DNA of 64,000 nt from Rhodococcus sp. ARC_M6. Its GTDB lineage: Bacteria; Actinomycetota; Actinomycetes; Mycobacteriales; Mycobacteriaceae. How positions within the stretch are numbered: the first letter of the stretch is position 1; the number at the start of each line of letters is the position of its first letter. The stretch spans positions 372,001-436,000 of the forward strand of contig NZ_JALGQH010000001.1 in NCBI RefSeq assembly GCF_022810305.1, written 5' to 3'. Under the pieces are notes generated by a model. It saw nothing but the letters and a program-made list of their open reading frames with translations, was not told the DNA's origin and ran no database searches. Both the position numbers and the translations under genes were made by a program. Shown here in pieces: positions 8,009 to 16,003 of this stretch.

Positions 8009-9211
8009 CTAGTTGGGCATATCGGGGCGAGGGGCAGGCTCGTCATCGGGTAGCTGCGGGCGAGGGTTGTCGTCGGTCGGCGGTGGTGTGGGATCCGGAT
8101 CGGGGGTGTCGGGGGTTCCACCCGGGTTCGTGGCGTCGGGAATGGTGCCGCTGGGAATCGTGTCGCCGGGAATGACGGTGCCGGGAATGACGGTGCCGGG
8201 ATAGATCAGGTCCGAAGGGTTGTGGCCCGCGCCGAAATCTCCTCGTATCGGCAACTCAGGCTTCACAACCTGAGTGCTGCTCTCTACCGTCGGGACTTGT
8301 TCGAACTCGTCGACCGGATAGCTGTCCGGTGTGGCGGTCCATTGACGTTCGGCGGGTTTGATGATCGGTGGAACCGTAGTGGCCCCGGCACCGGTCGGGA
8401 ATTGAATCGGGACTTCGCGCGGAGTGACGGAAATGTTCGCCTCGTCGATTGCTTCGGTGCGTACGGCCACTGTGCCGTCATGAATTTCCGGGATCTGTGT
8501 TGCCGGGGTGTATCCGATGAAAATGGCTACCGCGCACCCCGCCGCGGTGAGTAGACCGGCAACGGACGTGGCGATGAAGAGCGGCCGTCGACTCGAGGGT
8601 GCCTCGGCAAGCTCGACCGGTCCGGCTTCGATCGGAATATCGGAAAGCTGTTCATCGGGCCCTGTTACGTTTGAATTGGCCGCGTCTGAATCAGCTACGT
8701 CTGAATGGGGAATGTCTGCCACGGGTACGGCCAAGATTGCAGCTCCGCGCGCGACACTCTCACCCGTACTTGTGTACGGATCCGAATCGCATGCATCAAG
8801 GGCATCGGATTGGTGGATCAGTTCGACATGGTCGAGATCCATGTTGTCGAGCGCGATCCGCAGTAACTCGACCGATGCGGGTGTGAAATTCCGTGGAATT
8901 GCGGCAATGACGGAGAGCGGTTGGTCGGTGAACTCGTATACTTCCTGGACCAGGCAGTACACGGCAGTGGCGACCAACTCTTCGCCGCGGGTCCGATGAG
9001 AAGGGGTTGTGGTGTCACTGTCTGAGGGAACCTTGTCGAGGAACCGTCGTACGCCCGGCGAATTGGTCTCGACTTCGCCCAACTGGACGGTGCCGTCGGG
9101 TGCATGATGCAGCACGGATTCATGTTCGATGACTACCGGTGCGGCGTCGGGCATTGCGATAACCGCAGTGCAATATGTGTTGCCGACGTAGAGTCCGACT
9201 CCCCAGTTCAC
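8009..9211 (-). CDS. truncated Hsp70-like membrane protein with Pro-rich tail
   Basis: A 400-residue protein of unknown function. Residues 1-160 resemble the first half of an Hsp70/actin-type ATPase: a phosphate-1-like start (GLYVGNTYCTAVIA), the VIAAIPRNFTPAS region, and then the fold stops without a phosphate-2 loop (DLGGG) or adenosine motif. After a linker there is one membrane segment (about 210-233), then an extracytoplasmic-type tail rich in Pro, Gly and Thr with GTVIPG repeats. It lies 102 bases beyond iniR on the same strand. It probably cannot hydrolyse ATP by itself. Its architecture repeats that of the longer Hsp70-like protein at 11803-13554, so the two may work together; that is inference. 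Confidence 0.6.
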   Translation of the reverse strand: MNWGVGLYVGNTYCTAVIAMPDAAPVVIEHESVLHHAPDGTVQLGEVETNSPGVRRFLDKVPSDSDTTTPSHRTRGEELVATAVYCLVQEVYEFTDQPLSVIAAIPRNFTPASVELLRIALDNMDLDHVELIHQSDALDACDSDPYTSTGESVARGAAILAVPVADIPHSDVADSDAANSNVTGPDEQLSDIPIEAGPVELAEAPSSRRPLFIATSVAGLLTAAGCAVAIFIGYTPATQIPEIHDGTVAVRTEAIDEANISVTPREVPIQFPTGAGATTVPPIIKPAERQWTATPDSYPVDEFEQVPTVESSTQVVKPELPIRGDFGAGHNPSDLIYPGTVIPGTVIPGDTIPSGTIPDATNPGGTPDTPDPDPTPPPTDDNPRPQLPDDEPAPRPDMPN

Positions 9212-9313
9212 AACTATTCATCCCTTAGCTACCGATTCGAAACCGCGAAAAATTCCGCCCTTGCTGAGGAAACTACCATTATCGGGGTGTTGCTGGTCGA
9301 GATCGGCAATATC

Positions 9314-11791
9314 TCAGCTAATAGGCGAACGTGAAGTAATCAGGGTTCGAAGGATGAGCATCAGGTCTGACCGTGACTGTGCGCCGACCTTCCGTTTGAT
9401 CCGGGCAACGTGGTGTTCGACGGTCTTCGCGGAAATGTAGAGACGTTCGCCGATCTCCCGGTAAGTGAGGCCGAGGATGACAAGTTCGGCAACCTCCTGC
9501 TCGCGCTCGGTCAACATCGACGGTGGTGCGAGTGTGCCGGGGGATTCGAGCGCGTCGGTCCGGTCGACAGGCGATCCGACGAGCAGTGAGCGGGCTACGT
9601 GGAGCAGCGCAGTGGCCGATTTTGTGTCCGGTGCGCGCAGCGCCGCTTCGCCGGCCAGACGCGCGGCGTCCCACGGCAGGCCGATTCGCTTCAACCCTCG
9701 GGCAGCAGACTCGACGTCGTCGGCATCGACGGTTCCCTGCATGAGGAATAGCCATTGACTGCCGGCGTTCGCCAATCCGGCTGCGTACGTGTGGGTTTTG
9801 GCTGATTCGGCCAGGGTGCGAGCGTGGGGAAGAAGGTCTGCGGGGGACTGCGAAAGGATCGCGGCTTGGACGCCGTACCAGTGGAACGGCGAAGACCACA
9901 GCGGAGGCTCACCGAGGGTGCGGAGCAGTGAGCGGGCATCGTCGACGAGGTGCTCGATATGCTCGAATTCGTCGAGACGTACTGCCGCGAGCCATAGTTC
10001 ACCGATCTGCATCAAAGTGAAGAGATCGACATTGCAAGCAGACAAGGTGTGCGCTGCGCTGGACCAGGCACGGCGTAGTTGCGCGAGGTCGCCGGACCGT
10101 CGGGCGGCGCCCACAATCAATGCCTGCAGGAAAAGGGCGTCACGTTCGCGCAGTGGGCTGGTCAGTATCTCATTCGGCAACGTCTCGAGGACTTTGTCCT
10201 GACCGCTCAGCATGGCGATCCATGCGCTGAGGATGTGATGACGTGCCCAGGTGTGGCTGTTGGCGTCGTCGATCGCGATCGCTGCATTGATGACGGCCGC
10301 AGCACTCTCGAGCGCGCCGTTGTGTAGTAGCGCCAACGTGACGAGGGCCGGAGCTGAATCAGGTTGGAATACAGAGCTGTCGGTTCCTCCCGGCAAGGCC
10401 AGAGCGCGCGACATCGTGTTGAGAGCGATCGGTGCAACTCCGGTGATCGACTGCATCAGTCCGCCGGCCAGTGTGGTTGCGCCGACGGTGATGCTCGACG
10501 GCGATCCCGTGCCGTTGGCGAGTGCAGCGGTCGCCTCGTCCAGCTGTCCGGTTCCGAGGAAAGTGATAGCGGCGAAGGCAGACTCGGCTCCGAGGCGGTC
10601 GGGACCGAGCCAGGAATACAGATCAGCGGCAGCTCGGAGTTGGCCGCAAGCTGCTGATGCACCAGCACGGATCCGCACTGCTCCAGCCAATGACGCGGTG
10701 GTGCCTTCTAAATCGGTAGGGGCATCAGTGAGGACGGAATCTGCCAGGCGGCAGGCGCTATCGAGGTTTCCGCTGCGCGCCGCAACCTGTGCGTATCGCA
10801 GTGTGTCTGCGATGCTCAGATCCTCGACCGACTGCACGCGGCGAAACAAGTCGGCGGCAGTCCCAGCTGGGGAGTTGTCGATGTTTTCGCGGAAGTAGTT
10901 GGTGAGGCCCTTGTGTCGCACACCTGAATCGAACAGTCGTGTCGCAGTGTCTAAGTCGAGAGTCCCGGCTTTGATGCGCAGATCGACGACCTTCATCATC
11001 TCTGTGCGTATTCGCCCGGCATTCGTCGATTCTGCGAGTACATCGGCGACGATCGGTGACTGTGACGCGAATAGTCCGGTGCCCACAGCTCTGTCGAATG
11101 CGACTGTGAGACTGTCTCTTTCCTGATCGAAATGGAGCTCATGCACGTCGACGTCCGATACGGCGAGTGAGATTCTCACGATGTCGCGTTCAAGTGGGGG
11201 GACCGCGGTCACCTGGTGGAGAAAATGGGCTCGCAACACCTCGGTCATATCCCGGCCGTTCGCCGGTATCGATTGGAAGTACGCTTCCAGCGCTCCGAAT
11301 GAACCGGCGGACAACAGTTCAAGCTGGATCAGAGTCGTGTCGTCGATGGCGACACCACGCTCGGCAGCAAGTTTTCGGATGTCCGAACGATGTGCCGGGG
11401 TCAGGTGCAGGACCGTCCCGGTTGTCGAAATATCGGAGTGGATGGGGCCGAGGGCTGGAGTGATGCGGCCGGACGTGATCACCATCCCGATGTCTTTGCA
11501 GTGCAGCAGATTTACCAGATCCTGCAGTTCGATAGGAGACAAGGTCTGGGCGTCGTTGATCAGTACGACGCAATTGCTTGGAGGAGAATTCGGCGGGGCG
11601 AGTCCCGTCAGCGACGTGATGACAGTTCTGCCACAAGCAGTGATTCGGTTGGCCAAGGCTGCTGTCAGGTGAGGTCGAGCCGTTGCATCGTTGCCGACGA
11701 CGAACAAGCGCAGGGATTGGTCGAGAACGTCGACCCGTCGGAGAAGGTCAGTGACATAAGAAGGTTCGATTTCCTGGCGCTGGTTCGGCAT
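9314..11791 (-). CDS. iniR: IniR, MalT-like LuxR-family transcriptional regulator
   Basis: A large regulator of 825 residues ending in a LuxR/GerE helix-turn-helix (LTEREQEVAEL to SAKTVEHHVARIK). The N-terminus has a STAND-ATPase layout, but the P-loop reads GNDATARPH and lacks the GK[ST] of Walker A; NCVVLINDAQTL looks like Walker B. The middle is helical, of the TPR type. Length and position next to etfD and iniBAC match M. tuberculosis Rv0339c (IniR, 832 residues), the iniBAC activator reported to respond to free trehalose. It starts 11 bases beyond the stop of the Hsp70-like gene, so the two are probably co-transcribed. GGGGAT boxes before iniB are the expected targets. Confidence 0.8.
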   Translation of the reverse strand: MPNQRQEIEPSYVTDLLRRVDVLDQSLRLFVVGNDATARPHLTAALANRITACGRTVITSLTGLAPPNSPPSNCVVLINDAQTLSPIELQDLVNLLHCKDIGMVITSGRITPALGPIHSDISTTGTVLHLTPAHRSDIRKLAAERGVAIDDTTLIQLELLSAGSFGALEAYFQSIPANGRDMTEVLRAHFLHQVTAVPPLERDIVRISLAVSDVDVHELHFDQERDSLTVAFDRAVGTGLFASQSPIVADVLAESTNAGRIRTEMMKVVDLRIKAGTLDLDTATRLFDSGVRHKGLTNYFRENIDNSPAGTAADLFRRVQSVEDLSIADTLRYAQVAARSGNLDSACRLADSVLTDAPTDLEGTTASLAGAVRIRAGASAACGQLRAAADLYSWLGPDRLGAESAFAAITFLGTGQLDEATAALANGTGSPSSITVGATTLAGGLMQSITGVAPIALNTMSRALALPGGTDSSVFQPDSAPALVTLALLHNGALESAAAVINAAIAIDDANSHTWARHHILSAWIAMLSGQDKVLETLPNEILTSPLRERDALFLQALIVGAARRSGDLAQLRRAWSSAAHTLSACNVDLFTLMQIGELWLAAVRLDEFEHIEHLVDDARSLLRTLGEPPLWSSPFHWYGVQAAILSQSPADLLPHARTLAESAKTHTYAAGLANAGSQWLFLMQGTVDADDVESAARGLKRIGLPWDAARLAGEAALRAPDTKSATALLHVARSLLVGSPVDRTDALESPGTLAPPSMLTEREQEVAELVILGLTYREIGERLYISAKTVEHHVARIKRKVGAQSRSDLMLILRTLITSRSPIS

Positions 11792-11802
11792 ACCGGCCCC
11801 GA

Positions 11803-13554
11803 TCAGCGGTTCGGTGTGACAGCGCCGACAACGCCGCCGACGAGGCCGCCGACACCTCCGAGTACTCCGCCGACCGCATTGCCGGTGCCGCCGACTACCG
11901 CGCCCAGGCCGTTGCCGATGCCGGTCGCAGCGTCGCCGACAGCATTCCCCGCACCGCCGGTCTGACCGCCTGGGGCCGGGGCCGGAGCCGGAGCCGGAGC
12001 TGGAGCTGGAGCCGGAACGGGTGCGGGAACTGGCGCCGGTACTCCGACGGGAGCGCCGGGTGCCGGTGCGGAAACTTCGGGCGCTCCGGGTGCGGGCGCG
12101 GGTGCCGGGGGAGCAGTGACTCCGCCGCCCGTTGTCACGCCGGGCTGCGAGGCCGATGATCCAGCTTGTCTGACCTGAGCGTTGCCGCCGGACCCAACGG
12201 CGTCGGAACTGCCGATCACACTGTTACCGAGGCGTTCACCAGGGGGAAGATCGGATACCGTCGAACCGGTTGGCGCAGGCATTTCGCTCGTCGTGTCTGC
12301 GGAACTGGATGGAACATTGATCTTGTCCATGGCCGTTCCGATGCCGAGTCCGCCGGCAGCCAGAACGATGAACGCGCCCACGACCGCAGCGACGACACCG
12401 ACACGTGAAGAACGGCGGGTGGTCGAATTTTCCGCAATGGGTGCGGTGATCAACGGCGTCGAAAAGGCGGGAACCGGAGCCGGTGTGCGAACAGGGAGGA
12501 GTGAGACCAGTGTTGCGGCGGTCTTCGTGGCTGAGAGACGTTCGACAGCGATGATCGCGGCGCCCACGGACGCGCATGATCCCGGATCTGCGGCGGCGAT
12601 TACCGGAACACGCAATTCCGATGACAATAGTTCGGCGACAAGGGGAATGGCCGAGCTTCCGCCGGTCAGTACGACGTGATTGATGTCGCTCGACTCGACG
12701 CCGGCGCAGCGCAGGCTCTCCCTCACCAGTGCCACTGATTCAGTGAGCGCGGGCCGGATCAAATCCTCGAGTTCCGATCGGACCAGGCGAATATCCTGGG
12801 ATTTTCCGGGAAGCTCTACGTGGACAACGGTTTCGGTATCCGTCGACAGCTGTTCCTTTGCCTGACGTGCCCGCGTGCGCAAAACCTCGAGAGCTGAGAT
12901 TGTTTGGGGGGCAAAGGGGTCGAGTGTTCGGAAATGGTCGGCGACTGCGCCGAGGAGGTGCACGGTGACGGCGTGGTCGAATTCGTCTCCACCGATGTCT
13001 GCGCTGCGGAGAGGCTTACCGAAGACGGTGCTTCGTCCGTCAGCAGTGGACATCATGGTGACGTCGAGCGAACAACCGCCGAGGTCGTAGATCACGGTGA
13101 GTCCGTCCGGTACTGCATTTCCGGAATTGCGAAGCCATGTCATAACGGCTTCGGGTTCGGAGACAAAACTCGCTCCGCGGATGCCTTTGGCGTCCAACGC
13201 CGATTCCAGCGTGAGGGTCGTGTGGCGATTCCAACTCACGGGATGGGCAACGACAACGCTTTCGAAGGCTTCGCCGTCACCTCCAGCGGAGTCGACAAGG
13301 CGGCTGATCGCTGACGCTGTGAGGTCCTCGCCGCGGTGCTCACTGCCGTCGGCGGCAAGAATGGCGACCGAGTCGCCGACACGGTCGACAAATCCGGTAA
13401 TCATTGCGCCGTCGGCTGTGTCTACTGCACTTGAGCAGTGCACCGGTTCGCGTGTGTTTCCGGCCGAATCCGCGGTGACCGCTACCAGAGTGGCAGAACC
13501 GATGCCGATGCCGAGTCCTGCCGTCGTAAGTGAACTCGCCTGGTCGTGGTCCAT
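11803..13554 (-). CDS. Hsp70-like ATPase-domain membrane protein with Ala/Pro and Gly-rich tail
   Basis: A 583-residue protein whose first ~340 residues have the Hsp70/actin ATPase fold: GIGIGSATLVAV (phosphate 1), VIYDLGGCSLDVT (phosphate 2) and VVLTGGSSAIP (adenosine). No peptide-binding domain follows. Instead there is one membrane helix (VVAAVVGAFIVLAAGGLGIG, about 390-410), an Ala/Pro repeat stretch, and a Gly/Val-rich C-terminal segment likely to be amphipathic. It is divergent from iniB across a 303-base control region and directly precedes iniR. From memory, M. tuberculosis has no such gene here. A role in sensing or organising the envelope with the ini proteins is inference. Confidence 0.7.
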   Translation of the reverse strand: MDHDQASSLTTAGLGIGIGSATLVAVTADSAGNTREPVHCSSAVDTADGAMITGFVDRVGDSVAILAADGSEHRGEDLTASAISRLVDSAGGDGEAFESVVVAHPVSWNRHTTLTLESALDAKGIRGASFVSEPEAVMTWLRNSGNAVPDGLTVIYDLGGCSLDVTMMSTADGRSTVFGKPLRSADIGGDEFDHAVTVHLLGAVADHFRTLDPFAPQTISALEVLRTRARQAKEQLSTDTETVVHVELPGKSQDIRLVRSELEDLIRPALTESVALVRESLRCAGVESSDINHVVLTGGSSAIPLVAELLSSELRVPVIAAADPGSCASVGAAIIAVERLSATKTAATLVSLLPVRTPAPVPAFSTPLITAPIAENSTTRRSSRVGVVAAVVGAFIVLAAGGLGIGTAMDKINVPSSSADTTSEMPAPTGSTVSDLPPGERLGNSVIGSSDAVGSGGNAQVRQAGSSASQPGVTTGGGVTAPPAPAPAPGAPEVSAPAPGAPVGVPAPVPAPVPAPAPAPAPAPAPAPGGQTGGAGNAVGDAATGIGNGLGAVVGGTGNAVGGVLGGVGGLVGGVVGAVTPNR

Positions 13555-13857
13555 GAACGAACTCCCCTGATCGCGGGCGACAGATTAGACAGATGAACTG
13601 TCGCGGTTGTCTGCGATGTCGGTTTCGTGACCAATTTTGTTACCGGGTTGGCGGTGTTTTCACGAAGTAGGGGGCGGATCCCCTAACCGGGCCGAATCCC
13701 CTAACGCGGCCGACGATTGACTATGGGGGATATCCCCGCCGGCCCCTCGGAAGGAGGGGGATGCACCCCGTTGGCCCCGTGATCGGAAGTTCGTAGCGTT
13801 GATTCCAATCGCTCCACCTATCAGCGCACCAGTCGCCGAACTTTCAGGAGAAATGTC
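13555..13857. promoter_or_regulatory. divergent control region between hsp70-like/iniR and iniBAC
   Basis: This 303-base gap carries the repeated ATCCCC/GGGGAT boxes (listed separately). A possible iniB promoter is TTGGCC (13771-13776), 17 bases, then TAGCGT (13794-13799). The nearest box ends a few bases before the -35, a typical activator position. iniB has a strong ribosome site, AGGAG, about 10 bases before its ATG. Confidence 0.5.
13678..13769. promoter_or_regulatory. putative IniR (MalT-like) operator array
   Basis: The core ATCCCC (or its complement GGGGAT) occurs five times in 92 bases: in two exact-phase 18-bp direct repeats beginning ATCCCCTAAC (13678-13695, 13696-13713), twice in the palindrome GGGGATATCCCC (13726-13737), and in GGGGGATGCACCCC (13756-13769). 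Known MalT boxes have the consensus GGGGA(T/G)GAGG, and IniR is MalT-like, so these are the best candidate IniR sites. Binding itself is inference. Confidence 0.55.
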
Positions 13858-15888
13858 ATGGCAACAAACGCCGTACTCGAATTCATCCTCGGGCTTCTTC
13901 GTGACGACGAGGCCGCCGCCAACTACTGCGCAAACCCGTCTGCTGCGCTCAACGCTGCAGGCTTGTGCGATGTGAGCCATGCAGACATCGTTGCCGTTGC
14001 TCCCTTGGTCGCCGAGTCCGGTCTCTTTGTCGGCGGCGCCGCAGGCCTGTCCACGATCGTCAATGCCGGTTCCGCTGCTGCCGGAGCACTCGGCGGCGGT
14101 TTCGGTATCGGCGGCGGACTTGCCGGTGGTCTCGGTGGAGGCCTCGGCAGTCTGGGTCTCGGCGCCGGCGCCGGATTGGGAGTCGGCGGGTCGTTCGGCG
14201 GACAGTTCGACTTCGTCGGCGATTTTGCGGGCGCGCTCAGCGCGGCTCTCGCTATCGGCGGCGATATCAGTGCAGATCTCGGAGCGGCATTCGGTGCCGT
14301 GATCGATGCAGGGCTGGGGCTGGGCGGCGCGCTCGACCTTTCAGGAGCTCTGGATCTGGGTACTGCGCTCAGCGCAGCACTGGGAGTGAGCGGCGGACTC
14401 ACTACGGAGTTGGGGGCCGCTCTCGATGCGGCAATCAACGCAGCCGGCGGCTTGGACTTGAGCGCGGGCCTCAGTGGCGCTCTCGCGCCGGTCTTTGCGA
14501 TCGGCGGAGACCTCGGCGCTGATCTGGGACTGGCACTCGGCGGTCTCCTCGGTGCCGGCGCAGACCTGAACGGACTCCTTGCCATCGGCGGCGAGCTCGG
14601 TGCGAACCTGGCCGGTGCCCTGGAATCTGCCGTGGCACTCGGTGGCAGTCTCGATCTAGCCGGCTCTCTGACCGCTGATCTCAGCACTGCACTGTCCGGT
14701 GCGCTCAGTGCCGGCGGAACAATCGGAGCCGACCTCGGTGCGTCGCTCGGCGGCGTTCTCGGAGCTCTCACCGACGTGAGCGCACTGACCGACATTGCCG
14801 GCAGCCTTGATCTGAGTGCAGCCCTGAGCGGCGCTCTCGGCAGTGCCCTCGGGGTTGGTGGCAGCCTCGAAACCACCCTCGCCGGTGCGCTCGACACGGC
14901 CCTCGGCCTCGGCGGCGGTGTCGACCTGGACGCAGTTCTGGGTGGCAGCGCAGACCTCGGTGCCCAACTCAGTGCCGCTCTGTCTGGCGCTTTGGGTGCG
15001 GGTGGTTCGGTGGGTACGGACCTGGGCGGCGCACTCGGCGGGATGCTGGGCAGCTCGCTGGACGTCAACGGAAGTTTGGGCGCAGACCTCACCGCAGCCT
15101 TGGCCGGCGGAGCGAATCTGTCGACAGCACTGGAAGGTGTTCTGGGCTCTGCACTTGGTGCCGACGCCGGACTCGCCGGTGGGTTCGGCGGTGCGCTGGA
15201 CGCAGCGCTCGGCGGTGCCCTGGATACAGCGCTCGGCGGCACCGGCAGCCTCGGTTCGATCGGATCCATCGACACGGATCTCGGAGCTGTGCTGGGAGGT
15301 GCAGGCTCGCTCGGAACGTCGCTGGACGCCATGCTCGGTGCACAGGGATCACTGGGCGGTGCGCTTGATGCAGCCCTGAACACCGGTGGAATCGGCACCG
15401 GTTCCATTGGCGCAGACCTGCCCAACGTCGATTTCGGCTCCGTAAACGTGGGCTCGATCGCAGCTGATCTCCCGTCCGTGGACTTCGGCAGCATCGGCGT
15501 CGACGGACTGAGCTTCGGTTCGGTGACCGGAGATCTGGGAGCCTCGACAGTCGCGGACGCGGGATTGGCATCAACAGCAGGACTCGACGCGGCGACACAC
15601 GTGGTGGCCGGTCTGGGTAGCTCGGTCGGGGGCGCTGTCGATGGGGGCAGCGCCGCTGACTTGGGCGGATCTCTCAGCGGTGCGGCCAGCGCAATGTCCG
15701 GTCTGACCAGCTCGTTGAGCGGTGCCCTGAACCCGTGGACGTCGATTGATGCTGCCGACGCGTTCGGAACGGGATCGAGTAGTTCGATGGGGGCCGACTC
15801 TTCGCATTCGCTGTTTGCCGGAGATTCGATCACGGCACCGGTCGAGCACATTGACCCCGTCGCGATCATCGATCATCTGCAGCCCTGA
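13858..15888 (+). CDS. iniB: IniB-like Gly/Ala-rich repeat protein
   Basis: A 676-residue protein. Residues 1-60 form an IniB-type N-terminal domain (MATNAVLEFILGLLRDDEAA onward, ending VAPLVAESG). Nearly all the rest is low-complexity Gly/Ala/Leu repeats built on GADLGAALGG-, SLDLSAALSGALG- and GGSLE-like units of roughly 25-35 residues, changing near the end to SVDFGSIG-type units. No signal peptide is evident. In mycobacteria iniB is the first gene of the isoniazid-inducible iniBAC operon, responding to cell-wall inhibition. The biochemical role of IniB is unknown. The start is fixed by AGGAG upstream. The mycobacterial IniB is, from memory, shorter. Confidence 0.8.
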   Translation: MATNAVLEFILGLLRDDEAAANYCANPSAALNAAGLCDVSHADIVAVAPLVAESGLFVGGAAGLSTIVNAGSAAAGALGGGFGIGGGLAGGLGGGLGSLGLGAGAGLGVGGSFGGQFDFVGDFAGALSAALAIGGDISADLGAAFGAVIDAGLGLGGALDLSGALDLGTALSAALGVSGGLTTELGAALDAAINAAGGLDLSAGLSGALAPVFAIGGDLGADLGLALGGLLGAGADLNGLLAIGGELGANLAGALESAVALGGSLDLAGSLTADLSTALSGALSAGGTIGADLGASLGGVLGALTDVSALTDIAGSLDLSAALSGALGSALGVGGSLETTLAGALDTALGLGGGVDLDAVLGGSADLGAQLSAALSGALGAGGSVGTDLGGALGGMLGSSLDVNGSLGADLTAALAGGANLSTALEGVLGSALGADAGLAGGFGGALDAALGGALDTALGGTGSLGSIGSIDTDLGAVLGGAGSLGTSLDAMLGAQGSLGGALDAALNTGGIGTGSIGADLPNVDFGSVNVGSIAADLPSVDFGSIGVDGLSFGSVTGDLGASTVADAGLASTAGLDAATHVVAGLGSSVGGAVDGGSAADLGGSLSGAASAMSGLTSSLSGALNPWTSIDAADAFGTGSSSSMGADSSHSLFAGDSITAPVEHIDPVAIIDHLQP

Positions 15889-15933
15889 TCAGCGGGGAAC
15901 ATAGTTGGTCAATACGACCTGATGTAACAAATC

Positions 15934-15964
15934 CGGCCCTGCGCGCGTTATGCGTGCAGGGCCG
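15934..15964 (+). terminator. hairpin between iniB and iniA
   Basis: CGGCCCTGC and GCAGGGCCG form a 9-bp stem around a GC-rich loop, 46 bases after the iniB stop and 40 before iniA. It may reduce read-through, giving more iniB than iniAC transcript, or protect the iniB message. Confidence 0.6.
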
Positions 15965-16003
15965 AATATTCGAGTCGGGAAGAATTGCGGGTCAACGTAG
16001 CTC

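Noticed and set aside
7900-8121. Upstream extension of the second S1 protease
   Set aside because: It has no ribosome site, is Pro/Arg-rich, and would place 74 residues before an evident signal peptide.
12001-12060. GGAGCCG-type short repeats in the Hsp70-like gene as a DNA element
   Set aside because: They encode the Ala/Pro tail and follow codon periodicity; no intergenic copy was seen.
13923-15869. 648-codon minus-strand ORF opposite iniB
   Set aside because: Antisense of Gly/Ala repeats gives a Pro/Ser/Arg-rich translation with no domain; iniB has a proper start and N-terminal domain.
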